In this document: one piece after another, positions 57,071 to 64,000 of the stretch
Position numbering within the stretch: position 1 is the first letter of the stretch
Layout: the number at the start of each line of letters is the position of its first letter
Assembly (NCBI RefSeq): GCF_009901955.1
Contig: NZ_WUTS01000001.1
Span: forward strand, 310,001-374,000
Direction: 5' to 3'
Length of the DNA stretch: 64,000 bases
Source of the DNA: Halomonas icarae
GTDB taxonomy: Bacteria > Pseudomonadota > Gammaproteobacteria > Pseudomonadales > Halomonadaceae
Notes under the pieces: generated by a model
The model's input: only the letters and a program-made list of their open reading frames with translations
The model's database searches: none
Told to the model about the DNA's origin: nothing
Made by a program: the position numbers and the translations under genes

Positions 57071-57519
57071 AGGCCGCAGGCCTTCCTTGGCAGCCAAGCA
57101 GCAGGTATTTTTTTGTAGGAGACCGGCTCCGCCGGGCGAACGGAGGCCGTAGGCCTCCCAATAGCCGCCAAGCAGCAGGTATTTTTTTGCAGGAGACCGG
57201 CTCCGCCGGGCGAACGGAGGCGAAGGCCTCCCAATAGCCGCCAAGCAGCAGGTTTTTGTGGGAGGCCGGCTCCGCCGGGCGAACGGAGGCGAAGGCCTCC
57301 CAATAGCCGCCAAGCAGCAGGTATTTTTTTGCAGGAGACCGGCTCCGCCGGGCGAACGGAGGCCGCAAGCCTCCCAATAGCCGCCAAGCAGCAGGTTTTT
57401 GTGGGAGGCCGGCTCTGCCGGGCGAACGGAGGCCGTAGGCCTCCCAATAGCCGCCAAGCAGCAGGTTTTTGTAGGAGGCCGGCTCTGCCGGGCGAACGGA
57501 GGCCGCAGGCCTCCCTTGG
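57071..57519. repeat. REP-like tandem array, six units of 69-74 bp
   Basis: Units begin GCCAAGCAGCAGG at 57093, 57167, 57240, 57309, 57383 and 57453. Each holds a T-tract, a [GT]AGGAG-type box, the small palindrome GGCTCCGCC or GGCTCTGCCG, GGGCGAACGGAGG, and the inverted pair GGCC...GGCCTCC. The array starts and ends with half units. Short frames through it on the minus strand are products of the repeat, not genes. Confidence 0.9.
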
Positions 57520-57830
57520 CGGGTGGGCCCTTCGCGGGTCAGCGTGAAACTGGCTGGTGGAAGGGCGATAAGTGGCGAGGAGGGGCAGGCTGCGGCCTGG
57601 GTGTTGGGTTCGGACTACTCACTTGTAAGACAATGCCGACAAACAAGGTGTGCCAGGTCGATTCATCACTTCGTGCCATAGTGAAGGTCGTCGTTCTTGT
57701 GTAACATCCCGGCGCTACAAGCTTAACTGATCCGCCTCGACGCCATGCGGCTGGGGCGCTCGCGCCTGTTTGAAACGCGGCCACACACCACCAGCGAGAT
57801 CATCGGTACACGACAACGGGAAACCAATGG

Positions 57831-57878
57831 ATAGATCCTGGGCTAGGTCCTGGGATAGATCTTGGAATAGATACTGGC
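57831..57878. repeat. 12-bp tandem repeat, four units
   Basis: ATAGATCCTGGG, CTAGGTCCTGGG, ATAGATCTTGGA, ATAGATACTGGC in direct succession. Confidence 0.85.
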
Positions 57879-58056
57879 CTCGGGGATGCGCCTTGCAACC
57901 TCGGGGCGGTAGCGTGCCCGGATTCAACCCAAGATGCACGCAGGCTCTTTCAACGCTTGGCGTGACAGGCTCTCGAGGCTTTCCGGCGACCGCCATCTGG
58001 CGCTCAACCAGAAATTTGGTATTGCAGGACTAGGCGTGGCTAACGTTCACTGCTAC

Positions 58057-58071
58057 GTTACATGATGTAAC
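58057..58071. promoter_or_regulatory. Perfect 15-bp palindrome upstream of wza
   Basis: GTTACATGATGTAAC, about 95 bases before the wza ATG. A shorter related sequence, GTTATGTAAC, lies upstream of the dehydratase gene at 52306. It may bind a regulator of the polysaccharide genes. Confidence 0.45.
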
Positions 58072-58165
58072 CAGATTTGGCCGGAAGATGGCTGTCACCC
58101 TTCCACCGCTCTCTTTCATGGCGCCTGCTCCATCCGCCTGGCGGCTGCTTTCAAGAGGAATCCAC

Positions 58166-59308
58166 ATGACCCACTCGTCGACCCCACGCAAGCGTCACGC
58201 ACTGGCCTCTCGCTCGACGCTGCTGGTCGCCTGCACGGCGGCCCTTCTGCTGTCGGGCTGCTCCCTGGCGCCCGGGGGGCATATCGATTACCAGGCGGAA
58301 ACCGCACCGATCGACGATCTGGTCGATATCGAACCGATCACCCCGGGGCTGGTGGCAAGCTTCCGGCTGGCCGAGAGCCAGGCCGCGCCCATGCCCGGCG
58401 ATCTGCGCCAGGCCATCGATGAGTACGAGTATCGCGTAGGGCCCGGCGATGTGCTGAGCGTGATCGTCTACGACCACCCCGAGCTGACCATCCCCGCCGG
58501 CTCCGAGCGCAGCGCCGCCGATGCGGGCAACGAGGTGCGCAGCGACGGCACCATCTTCTACCCCTATATCGGGCGGGTGAAGGTGGCCGGGCTGACCCTC
58601 GATGAGGTCCGCAACATCCTGGCCCGGCGGCTCTCCAACTTTCTGGCCGAACCGCAGGTGGATGTGCGCATGGCGGCCTTCAACTCCAAGAAGGTCTACG
58701 TGAGTGGGTCGGTCGCCGCCCCCGGTACCTTGCCCATCACCAGCGTGCCACTGACCCTGGCCGACGCCATCAGCCAGGTGGGCGGCGCCCAGCCCACCGC
58801 CAACTGGCACGAGGTGATCCTGACCCGCAATGGCCAGGAGCAGCGTATCTCGCTCTACCAGCTGCTGCGCGAGGGCGACCAGACCCAGAACGTGCTGCTT
58901 CAGGATGGTGACGTGGTGCACGTGCCCAGTTCCGAGAACCAGGCCGTGGCGGTCATGGGGCAGGTGGGCTCGCCCGGCAACTTCGCCCTGGGCAACGAGC
59001 GCCTCTCGCTGACCGATGCCGTGGCACGGGCCGGTGGCATCAGCGAAACCACCGCGGAGCCCTCGGGCATCTTCGTGATTCGCAGCCAGGCCGCCGACAG
59101 CGACAAGCTGGCCACCGTCTATCAGCTCGATGTGCGCAACGCCGCCGCCTTCAGCATGGGCAGCCACTTCGTGCTCGAGCCCCAGGATGTGGTCTACGTC
59201 ACCACCGCGCCCCTGGCCCGCTGGAACCGCGTGATCAGCCTGCTGCTGCCCTCGCTGGTGCTGCCGGGTAGCGTGGCGGACAGCGCCAACGACGTCAGCG
59301 ACCTGTAA
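58166..59308 (+). CDS. wza: Polysaccharide export outer membrane lipoprotein Wza
   Basis: A 380-residue lipoprotein, the same size as E. coli Wza. Lipobox LLSGC with lipidated Cys32; polysaccharide-export domain YEYRVGPGDVLSVIVYDHPEL (about 88-108), two SLBB-type domains (KVYVSGSVAAPGTLPI, AVAVMGQVGSPGNFAL), and a C-terminal amphipathic segment RWNRVISLLLPSLVLPG for the outer membrane barrel of the octamer. ATG 58166 follows AAGAGGAA; an upstream in-frame start at 58088 would precede the signal peptide by 26 residues. Confidence 0.95.
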   Translation: MTHSSTPRKRHALASRSTLLVACTAALLLSGCSLAPGGHIDYQAETAPIDDLVDIEPITPGLVASFRLAESQAAPMPGDLRQAIDEYEYRVGPGDVLSVIVYDHPELTIPAGSERSAADAGNEVRSDGTIFYPYIGRVKVAGLTLDEVRNILARRLSNFLAEPQVDVRMAAFNSKKVYVSGSVAAPGTLPITSVPLTLADAISQVGGAQPTANWHEVILTRNGQEQRISLYQLLREGDQTQNVLLQDGDVVHVPSSENQAVAVMGQVGSPGNFALGNERLSLTDAVARAGGISETTAEPSGIFVIRSQAADSDKLATVYQLDVRNAAAFSMGSHFVLEPQDVVYVTTAPLARWNRVISLLLPSLVLPGSVADSANDVSDL

Positions 59309-59366
59309 TTCAGCCAACGTTTCGGCCAACGATTTTTCAGCCAACGACAGCAACGACGAGCGGCCC

Positions 59367-59804
59367 GTGTTCCAGCGTATTCTGGTGGTGTGTACCGGCA
59401 ATATCTGCCGGAGTCCCGTGGCCGAGGCCATGCTGCGCCGCGCCCTGCCCGGCAAGCAGATCGCCTCGGCGGGGCTCGGCGCCCTGGTCGGCCAGGGTGT
59501 CGAGCCCTGCGCCCGAGAGCTCGCCGAGGCGGAAGGGCTCGATGTCTCCGGCCACCAGGCCCGCCAGCTCACCACCGAGATGCTCGTCAACCACGACCTG
59601 ATCCTGGTGATGAGCAGCGGCCAACGCCGCGCCGTCGGCGAACTCGCCCCCGAAGCCCTCGGCAAGACCATGCCGCTTGGCAAATGGCTCGATGGCGGCA
59701 AGGGACTCGATATCCCCGATCCCTACCGCAAGAGCCGGGAAGCGTTCGAGCATGTTCATCAATTGTTGGCTGAGGCTACCGCCGGGTGGGTTGCCCGCCT
59801 GTAG
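59367..59804 (+). CDS. wzb: Low-molecular-weight protein tyrosine phosphatase Wzb
   Basis: A 145-residue LMW-PTP with the P-loop Cys9-TGNIC-Arg15-Ser and the general-acid loop DPYRKS (about 117). It dephosphorylates the tyrosine cluster of Wzc, a cycle needed for polymer export. The likely start is GTG 59367 with only a weak GACGAG upstream. It lies between wza and wzc, separated from wzc by a REP-like element. Confidence 0.95.
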   Translation: MFQRILVVCTGNICRSPVAEAMLRRALPGKQIASAGLGALVGQGVEPCARELAEAEGLDVSGHQARQLTTEMLVNHDLILVMSSGQRRAVGELAPEALGKTMPLGKWLDGGKGLDIPDPYRKSREAFEHVHQLLAEATAGWVARL

Positions 59805-59924
59805 AAGGCCGGCTCCGCAGGCCTCCCTTGGCAGCCAAGCGCCACGCTGCACGGAACGACGAAGGGCAGCAGTTTTTTGTAGGAGGCCGGCTCCGCCGGG
59901 CGAATGGAGGCCGAAGGCCTCCCC
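59801..59924. repeat. REP-like element between wzb and wzc
   Basis: Two partial units of the same repeat as at 57071: GTAGAAGGCCGGCTCCGC... and GTAGGAGGCCGGCTCCGCC followed by GGGCGAATGGAGGCC and GGCCTCC. It starts over the wzb stop codon. Confidence 0.85.
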
Positions 59925-59995
59925 TTATATGGAAGCACCAGCCGGCTCGGCGCCTGGCAGCCTAGCGGCTCAATAACCACGGAACACTCTCATCC

Positions 59996-62221
59996 ATGAC
60001 CAACACGCAAAACTCCGGTACGCACCCGGCCCCGGCCGATGACGAAATCGATCTGGCCCGGCTGTTCGGCCTGCTGCTCGACCACAAGTGGCTGATCTTC
60101 GCCATCACCTTCCTGTTCGCCGTGGGCGGGGTGGTCTATGCCCTGCTGCAGACCCCGGTCTACCGCGGCGATGCGCTGGTGCAGGTGGAGCGGCGCTCGA
60201 CCGTCAGCCCGCTGGGAGATCTCTCCGAGGTGTTCGGCCAGGAGGGCGAATCCTCCACCGCCGCCGAGGTGCAGATTCTGCAGTCGCGCATGGTGCTGGG
60301 CCAGGTGGTCGACCGGGTTGGCCTGGATACCGTGGTGCGCCCGAACCTGCTGCCGGTGGTGGGTGACTTCCTGGTGCGCCGTGGCATCGAGCGACCGGCA
60401 TTCATGGCCGGCAAGCCCTGGGTGTGGGCGGGAGAGACCCTGACCCTGGGACGCCTGGAGGTCGCCGACTCGCTGCGCGGCATGCCGCTGATCGCCACCG
60501 CCGGGGAGGCGGGGGAGTACCAGCTGCGCCTGGGCGGCGAGATGCCGCGCGAGCTGGGGCAAGGGCGAGTAGGGGAGCTTGCGAGCTTCGAGGGTGGCGA
60601 TATCCAGGTGCGCATCGCCGACCTGCAGGCGCCTCCCGGCGCCGAATTTACCCTGGTCAAGCGCTCACGCCCCGGGGCCATCAATAGCCTCGGTACACGG
60701 CTCAGCGTCAACGAGCTGGGCGCCGGCGGGCGCGGTGCCAGCACCGGCATGCTGCGGCTGACCCTGACCGGCCCCGATCGCAGCGAGATTCGTCACTCAC
60801 TGGATGCCGTGGCCGAGACCTTCCTCACCCAGAACGTCGAGCGGCAATCCGCCGAGGCGGAGCAGAGCCTGGCCTTCCTCGAGAAGCAGGCCCCGGAGCT
60901 TCGCGACAAGCTCTCCGCCGCCGAAAACCGCCTCAACGAGTATCGCGTGGAGCAGGACAGCGTCGATCTCAGCTCCGAGGCGCAGTCCGTGATCCAGCGC
61001 TTTATCGAACTCGACAGCCGCCTCAGCGAGCTGGAGTTCCAGGAGGCCGAGCTGGCCGAGCGCTTCACCCCCAGCCACCCCAACTACCAGGCGCTGCTGC
61101 GCCAGAAGCGTCAGCTGCAGCAGCAGCGGGCCGAGCTGGAGGAGCGCGTCAACGAACTGCCCGCCGCCCAGCAGGAGGTGGTGCGCCGTACCCGCGATGT
61201 GGAGGTCACCCAGGCTATCTATGTCAACGTGCTCAACAAGATGCAGGAGCTGCAGATCGCTCGGGCCGGCACCGTGGGCAACGTGCGCATCATCGACGAG
61301 GCACTGGTCGGTCCCTATCCCATCGCACCGCGCAAGCCGCTGATCGTGATCATCGCCACCCTGCTGGGCGGCATGCTGGGGGTGGGCATCGTGCTGCTGC
61401 GTGGCCTGCTCAACCGCGGCGTGGAGTCACCCGAGCAGATCGAAAGCGCCGGGCTGCCGGTGTATGCCACCGTGCCGCTCTCCGACGAGCAGCGCAAGCT
61501 GGTGCGGCGGGTCAAGCACCGCCGCGATAAACACGCCCGGGAGATCGTCAGCGGCGTGCTCGCCGACCGCGCCCCGGCCGACACCTCCATCGAGGCCCTG
61601 CGCAGCCTGCGCACCAGCCTGCACTTCGCCATGCTCGAGGCCAGCGACAACCGCCTGATGATCTCTGGCCCCAGCCCCGGCATCGGCAAGAGCTTTATCT
61701 CCATCAACCTGGGGGCCGTCTGTGCCCAGGCTGGCCAGCGAGTGCTGATCGTCGATGCCGACATGCGCAAGGGGCATATCCATAACGCCTTCAAGGGCCG
61801 TAGCCAGGAGGGGCTCTCCGACCTGCTGAGCGATCGCAAGGGCCTGCTCGAGGTCATTCGCCCCAGCGGCATCGAAGGGCTGGACTACGTGGCACGCGGC
61901 GAATCCCCGCCCAACCCCTCGGAGCTGTTGATGACCTCGCGCTTCACCACCTTCCTCGAGGAGGTCGGCCAGCGCTACGATCTGGTGATCATCGACACCC
62001 CGCCGGTACTCGCCGTGACCGATGCCGCGGTCGTCGGCGCCCAGTGCGGCACCACCCTGATGCTCGCCCGCTTCCAGACCAACCCGATCCGCGAACTGCA
62101 GATCGCCACCCGCCGCCTGGAAACCGCCGGCGTCACGGTCAAGGGCGCCATCCTCAACGCCATGGAGCGCAAGGCCGCCACCAGCTACGGGTATGGGTAT
62201 TACAACTACTCGTATAAGTGA
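59996..62221 (+). CDS. wzc: Wzc polysaccharide co-polymerase/tyrosine autokinase
   Basis: A 741-residue PCP-2a/BY-kinase. Membrane helices at about 31-51 and 447-470, periplasmic Wzz domain with a long coiled coil, Walker A GPSPGIGKS at 558-566, Walker A' VLIVDADMRKG, Walker B LVIIDTPP, and a C-terminal tyrosine cluster SYGYGYYNYSYK with six Tyr. Partner of Wza and Wzb encoded just upstream. It shares long blocks with the copy at 39570, indicating paralogy. Confidence 0.96.
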   Translation: MTNTQNSGTHPAPADDEIDLARLFGLLLDHKWLIFAITFLFAVGGVVYALLQTPVYRGDALVQVERRSTVSPLGDLSEVFGQEGESSTAAEVQILQSRMVLGQVVDRVGLDTVVRPNLLPVVGDFLVRRGIERPAFMAGKPWVWAGETLTLGRLEVADSLRGMPLIATAGEAGEYQLRLGGEMPRELGQGRVGELASFEGGDIQVRIADLQAPPGAEFTLVKRSRPGAINSLGTRLSVNELGAGGRGASTGMLRLTLTGPDRSEIRHSLDAVAETFLTQNVERQSAEAEQSLAFLEKQAPELRDKLSAAENRLNEYRVEQDSVDLSSEAQSVIQRFIELDSRLSELEFQEAELAERFTPSHPNYQALLRQKRQLQQQRAELEERVNELPAAQQEVVRRTRDVEVTQAIYVNVLNKMQELQIARAGTVGNVRIIDEALVGPYPIAPRKPLIVIIATLLGGMLGVGIVLLRGLLNRGVESPEQIESAGLPVYATVPLSDEQRKLVRRVKHRRDKHAREIVSGVLADRAPADTSIEALRSLRTSLHFAMLEASDNRLMISGPSPGIGKSFISINLGAVCAQAGQRVLIVDADMRKGHIHNAFKGRSQEGLSDLLSDRKGLLEVIRPSGIEGLDYVARGESPPNPSELLMTSRFTTFLEEVGQRYDLVIIDTPPVLAVTDAAVVGAQCGTTLMLARFQTNPIRELQIATRRLETAGVTVKGAILNAMERKAATSYGYGYYNYSYK

Positions 62222-62244
62222 TGAGGGACGAGGGGGAAGGTTCG

Positions 62245-62391
62245 AGGGGCGAGGTTCGAGGGACGAGGGGTAAGGTTCGAGGGACGAGGGTTAAGGTACG
62301 AATTGTAGGAGGGAGCGGTCCGCCGCAGCGGCTTCGCCTCGCGACTGGCGCCGCCAGGCGCCCTGGTTTTCACCCCTCGAACCTCGCCCCT
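62245..62391. repeat. Inverted heptad arrays enclosing a REP-like element
   Basis: An 18-bp perfect inverted repeat, left arm 62245-62262 and right arm 62374-62391, both made of GGGGCGAG/GTTCGAGG heptads. The loop contains more GAGGGAC heptads (to about 62290) and a REP-like element (62303-62366: GTAGGAGGGAGCGGTCC, GCAGCGGCTTCGC, ACTGGCGCC...GGCGCCCTGG). It lies between wzc and the flippase gene. Confidence 0.85.
62303..62366. repeat. REP-like element inside heptad-bounded repeat
   Basis: Closely matches 48798-48832 in its right half and the inverse of 49761-49805 in its left half, so it joins the two forms seen elsewhere in the window. Confidence 0.8.
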
Positions 62392-62492
62392 AAAAGCAGT
62401 ACCACCAATTTCATCCTTGCCTCACAGATACAAAATGTCACATTAGTAGGGCTAGCCGCACTTCCGCGGCGTTGATGACACCGTGAGGCCCC

Positions 62493-64000
62493 ATGTTTGC
62501 CAATCTCCGCGCCCTGATAGGCTTGCTGACCCGTGAGCAGCGCCGGCGCCTGCTGCAGTTGCAGGGGCTGGTCGTGCTGATGGCCTTCGCCGAGGTGGGT
62601 GGGGTGCTCGCCATCGGCCCCTTCATGGCCCTGGTGGGCGACATGAGCCGGCTGCAGGGCGATGGTGTGCTCGCAGAGCTCTATGCGGCGAGTGGCATCA
62701 GTGAGCCGCGGGATTTCCTGTTCTGGATGGGGGTAGGGGTGCTGGTGGCGCTGGCGCTCTCCGCGGTGATCTCGGTGCTCGCCATCTGGCGGCTCACCCT
62801 CTACGGCCAGCAGCTCGGTGCCGAGCTCAGCATACGGCTCTATCGCCACTATATGGCCCAGCCCTGGCTGTTCCATGCCGGGGGCAGCAGCACTCGCCTG
62901 GTCAGCAATATCGCCCAGGAGACCCAGCGCATCACCGATACGCTGATCTCGCCGCTGATGCGCATGAACGCCAAGGCGGCCACCGCCACCTGCATGGTGG
63001 CCGCCCTGGTGCTGTTCAACCCGCTGGTGGCGCTGATCGGCCTGGCGGTGTTCGCGGTCTGTTTCGTGGGGCTCTATGGCGCGGTGCGAGCCCGCCTGGC
63101 CGCCAATGGCCGTGCCGTCTCGCGCAGCCAGGTGGCGCGCTACCAGCTGATGGCGGAGGGCTTCGGCGGCATCAAGGACACCCTGCTGCTGGGGCGCCAG
63201 GCGATGTTCAACCAGCGCTTCGAAGCGGCCAGCCGGCGCTACGGCCGTGCTCAGGGGGTCACCAAGGCGCTCGCCCAGGTGCCCCGTTACCTGGTCGAGC
63301 TGGTCGCCTTCGGCACCGTGATCTTCCTGGTGCTCTACCTGCTTGCCGCCCATGAAGGCAATCTCGGCACCATCCTGCCGCTGCTTTCGGTCTACGCCCT
63401 GGCCGGCTTCAAGCTGCTGCCGGCATTTCAGCAGATCTACGCCAGCGTGGCGCTGATGCGCGGCAATATCTCGGCCTTCGAAACCGTGCAGCAGGACCTC
63501 AAGGCGAGCCGCGGCCAGGAGCAGCCGAGCACCAGAACAGCGCCTGGTGGCGAGCAGAGCTCGACGGCTCAAGCACCCGCCAAGCTGGTGCCCCAGGAAG
63601 CGGTAGCGCTAAGCAATGTGACCTTTCACTACCCCGGCAAGGAGCAGCCGGCGCTGGACAGTGTCTCGCTGACGATCCCGGCCCAGCAGGTGATCGGGCT
63701 GGTGGGCCCCTCCGGCTCCGGTAAGTCCACCGCCATCGACCTGCTGCTGGGGCTGGTCGACCCCCAGCAGGGCGAACTTCGGGTCGATGGTCAGCCGTTG
63801 GCGGGGCCACGCAAGCGCGCCTGGCAGAACGCGGTGGGCTTCGTGCCCCAGGCGATCTTCCTGGCCGATGCCAGCATCCGCGAGAACATCGCCTTCGGCC
63901 TGCCGAGTGATGAGATCGACGAAGAGCGGGTGCGCCGCGCCGCCCATATGGCCCATCTCGATGAACTGCTCGAGCAGCTGCCCGCAGGCCTCGATACCCG
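62493..64000 (+). CDS. PglK-like ABC transporter/lipid-oligosaccharide flippase (3' end outside window)
   Basis: ATG 62493 opens a frame that runs off the right edge (502 codons seen). Six membrane helices in the first ~330 residues are followed by a nucleotide-binding domain with Walker A GPSGSGKST at 405-413 and Q-loop GFVPQAIFLADASIRENIAFG. The signature and Walker B lie beyond the window. The layout matches type I exporter half-transporters such as MsbA and PglK. Next to the polysaccharide genes and with no Wzx in the window, flipping lipid-linked oligosaccharide is a reasonable inference; a lipid or protein exporter is possible. Confidence 0.88.
   Translation, partial: MFANLRALIGLLTREQRRRLLQLQGLVVLMAFAEVGGVLAIGPFMALVGDMSRLQGDGVLAELYAASGISEPRDFLFWMGVGVLVALALSAVISVLAIWRLTLYGQQLGAELSIRLYRHYMAQPWLFHAGGSSTRLVSNIAQETQRITDTLISPLMRMNAKAATATCMVAALVLFNPLVALIGLAVFAVCFVGLYGAVRARLAANGRAVSRSQVARYQLMAEGFGGIKDTLLLGRQAMFNQRFEAASRRYGRAQGVTKALAQVPRYLVELVAFGTVIFLVLYLLAAHEGNLGTILPLLSVYALAGFKLLPAFQQIYASVALMRGNISAFETVQQDLKASRGQEQPSTRTAPGGEQSSTAQAPAKLVPQEAVALSNVTFHYPGKEQPALDSVSLTIPAQQVIGLVGPSGSGKSTAIDLLLGLVDPQQGELRVDGQPLAGPRKRAWQNAVGFVPQAIFLADASIRENIAFGLPSDEIDEERVRRAAHMAHLDELLEQLPAGLDT

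Larger units (their letters stand above)
57520..58165. other. Long leader region upstream of wza
   Basis: About 645 bp without a convincing gene. It contains the 12-bp tandem repeat at 57831-57878 and the palindrome at 58057-58071. A short plus-strand frame (57770-58033) contains repeated RSW because of the 12-bp repeat and is not considered real. No clear sigma-70 promoter pair was found; the wza promoter is presumably near the palindrome. Confidence 0.45.

Noticed and set aside
57022-57457. Minus-strand frames with repeated AAWRLLGG-like blocks
   Set aside because: They are translations of the REP-like array; the repeat periods (69-74 bp) are not all multiples of three, and no start signal or homology supports coding.
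57071-57519. CRISPR array
   Set aside because: Units are near-identical along their whole length with no unique spacers, contain internal palindromes and T-tracts, and no cas genes are nearby.
57770-58033. Small protein with RSW repeats
   Set aside because: The repeat comes from the 12-bp tandem repeat; no ribosome site, signal peptide or other support.

Overview
The window looks like chromosomal DNA of a GC-rich, PHA-capable, salt-adapted gammaproteobacterium, most likely Halomonas or another Halomonadaceae. This is inferred from the gammaproteobacterial order proA-nadD-rsfS-rlmH-mrdA-rodA-mltB-rlpA-dacA-ybeD-lipB, a complete Na+-translocating NADH:quinone reductase operon, a Pseudomonas-type long GAPDH, an OprI/Lpp-like lipoprotein and a large DUF3141 (PHA-synthase-like) protein. 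No species can be named from the sequence alone. No rRNA, tRNA, CRISPR array, transposase or prophage was recognised. Left part (1-27 kb): a truncated DedA-PAP2 fusion and two membrane proteins with degenerate GGDEF-like domains on the minus strand. Then come the proline/NAD/ribosome/cell-wall-elongation block (proA to dacA), ybeD-lipB with lipA convergent to them, the DUF3141 protein, topA with two overlapping small genes (DUF6586, NYN), a helical ferritin-like protein, a GIY-YIG-like protein and the ABC-F protein YbiT. A compact envelope-anchoring locus follows: L,D-transpeptidase, Lpp/OprI-like lipoprotein, and a second LysM-L,D-transpeptidase facing them. Middle part (27-39 kb): mfd diverges from gap, and the nqrABCDEF-nqrM group follows; the flavin-inserting apbE usually found between nqrF and nqrM is absent. 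Right part (39.5-64 kb): a large exopolysaccharide region. It has a first Wzc-like co-polymerase/tyrosine kinase without Wza or Wzb beside it, a GT2 enzyme, a Wzy-like polymerase, three GT4 enzymes and a PglC-sized phosphoglycosyl transferase. After a repeat-rich module carrying a DUF4160/DUF2442 gene pair come a WbpM/PglF-type nucleotide-sugar dehydratase and the yjbEFGH operon (minus strand), then wza-wzb-wzc and a truncated PglK-like ABC flippase (plus strand). Together they could make, flip, polymerise and export a surface polysaccharide. The least explained part of the window is its intergenic repeat content. Heptanucleotide arrays (GGGCGAG/GAGGTTC and the inverse) sit face to face at four places, at two of them enclosing REP-like palindromic elements. 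One such pair brackets the DUF4160/DUF2442 genes and another lies between wzc and the flippase. A six-unit array of a 69-74 bp REP-like repeat sits between yjbE and wza. In-frame minisatellites occur in the DUF3141, yjbE, yjbF and yjbG genes.
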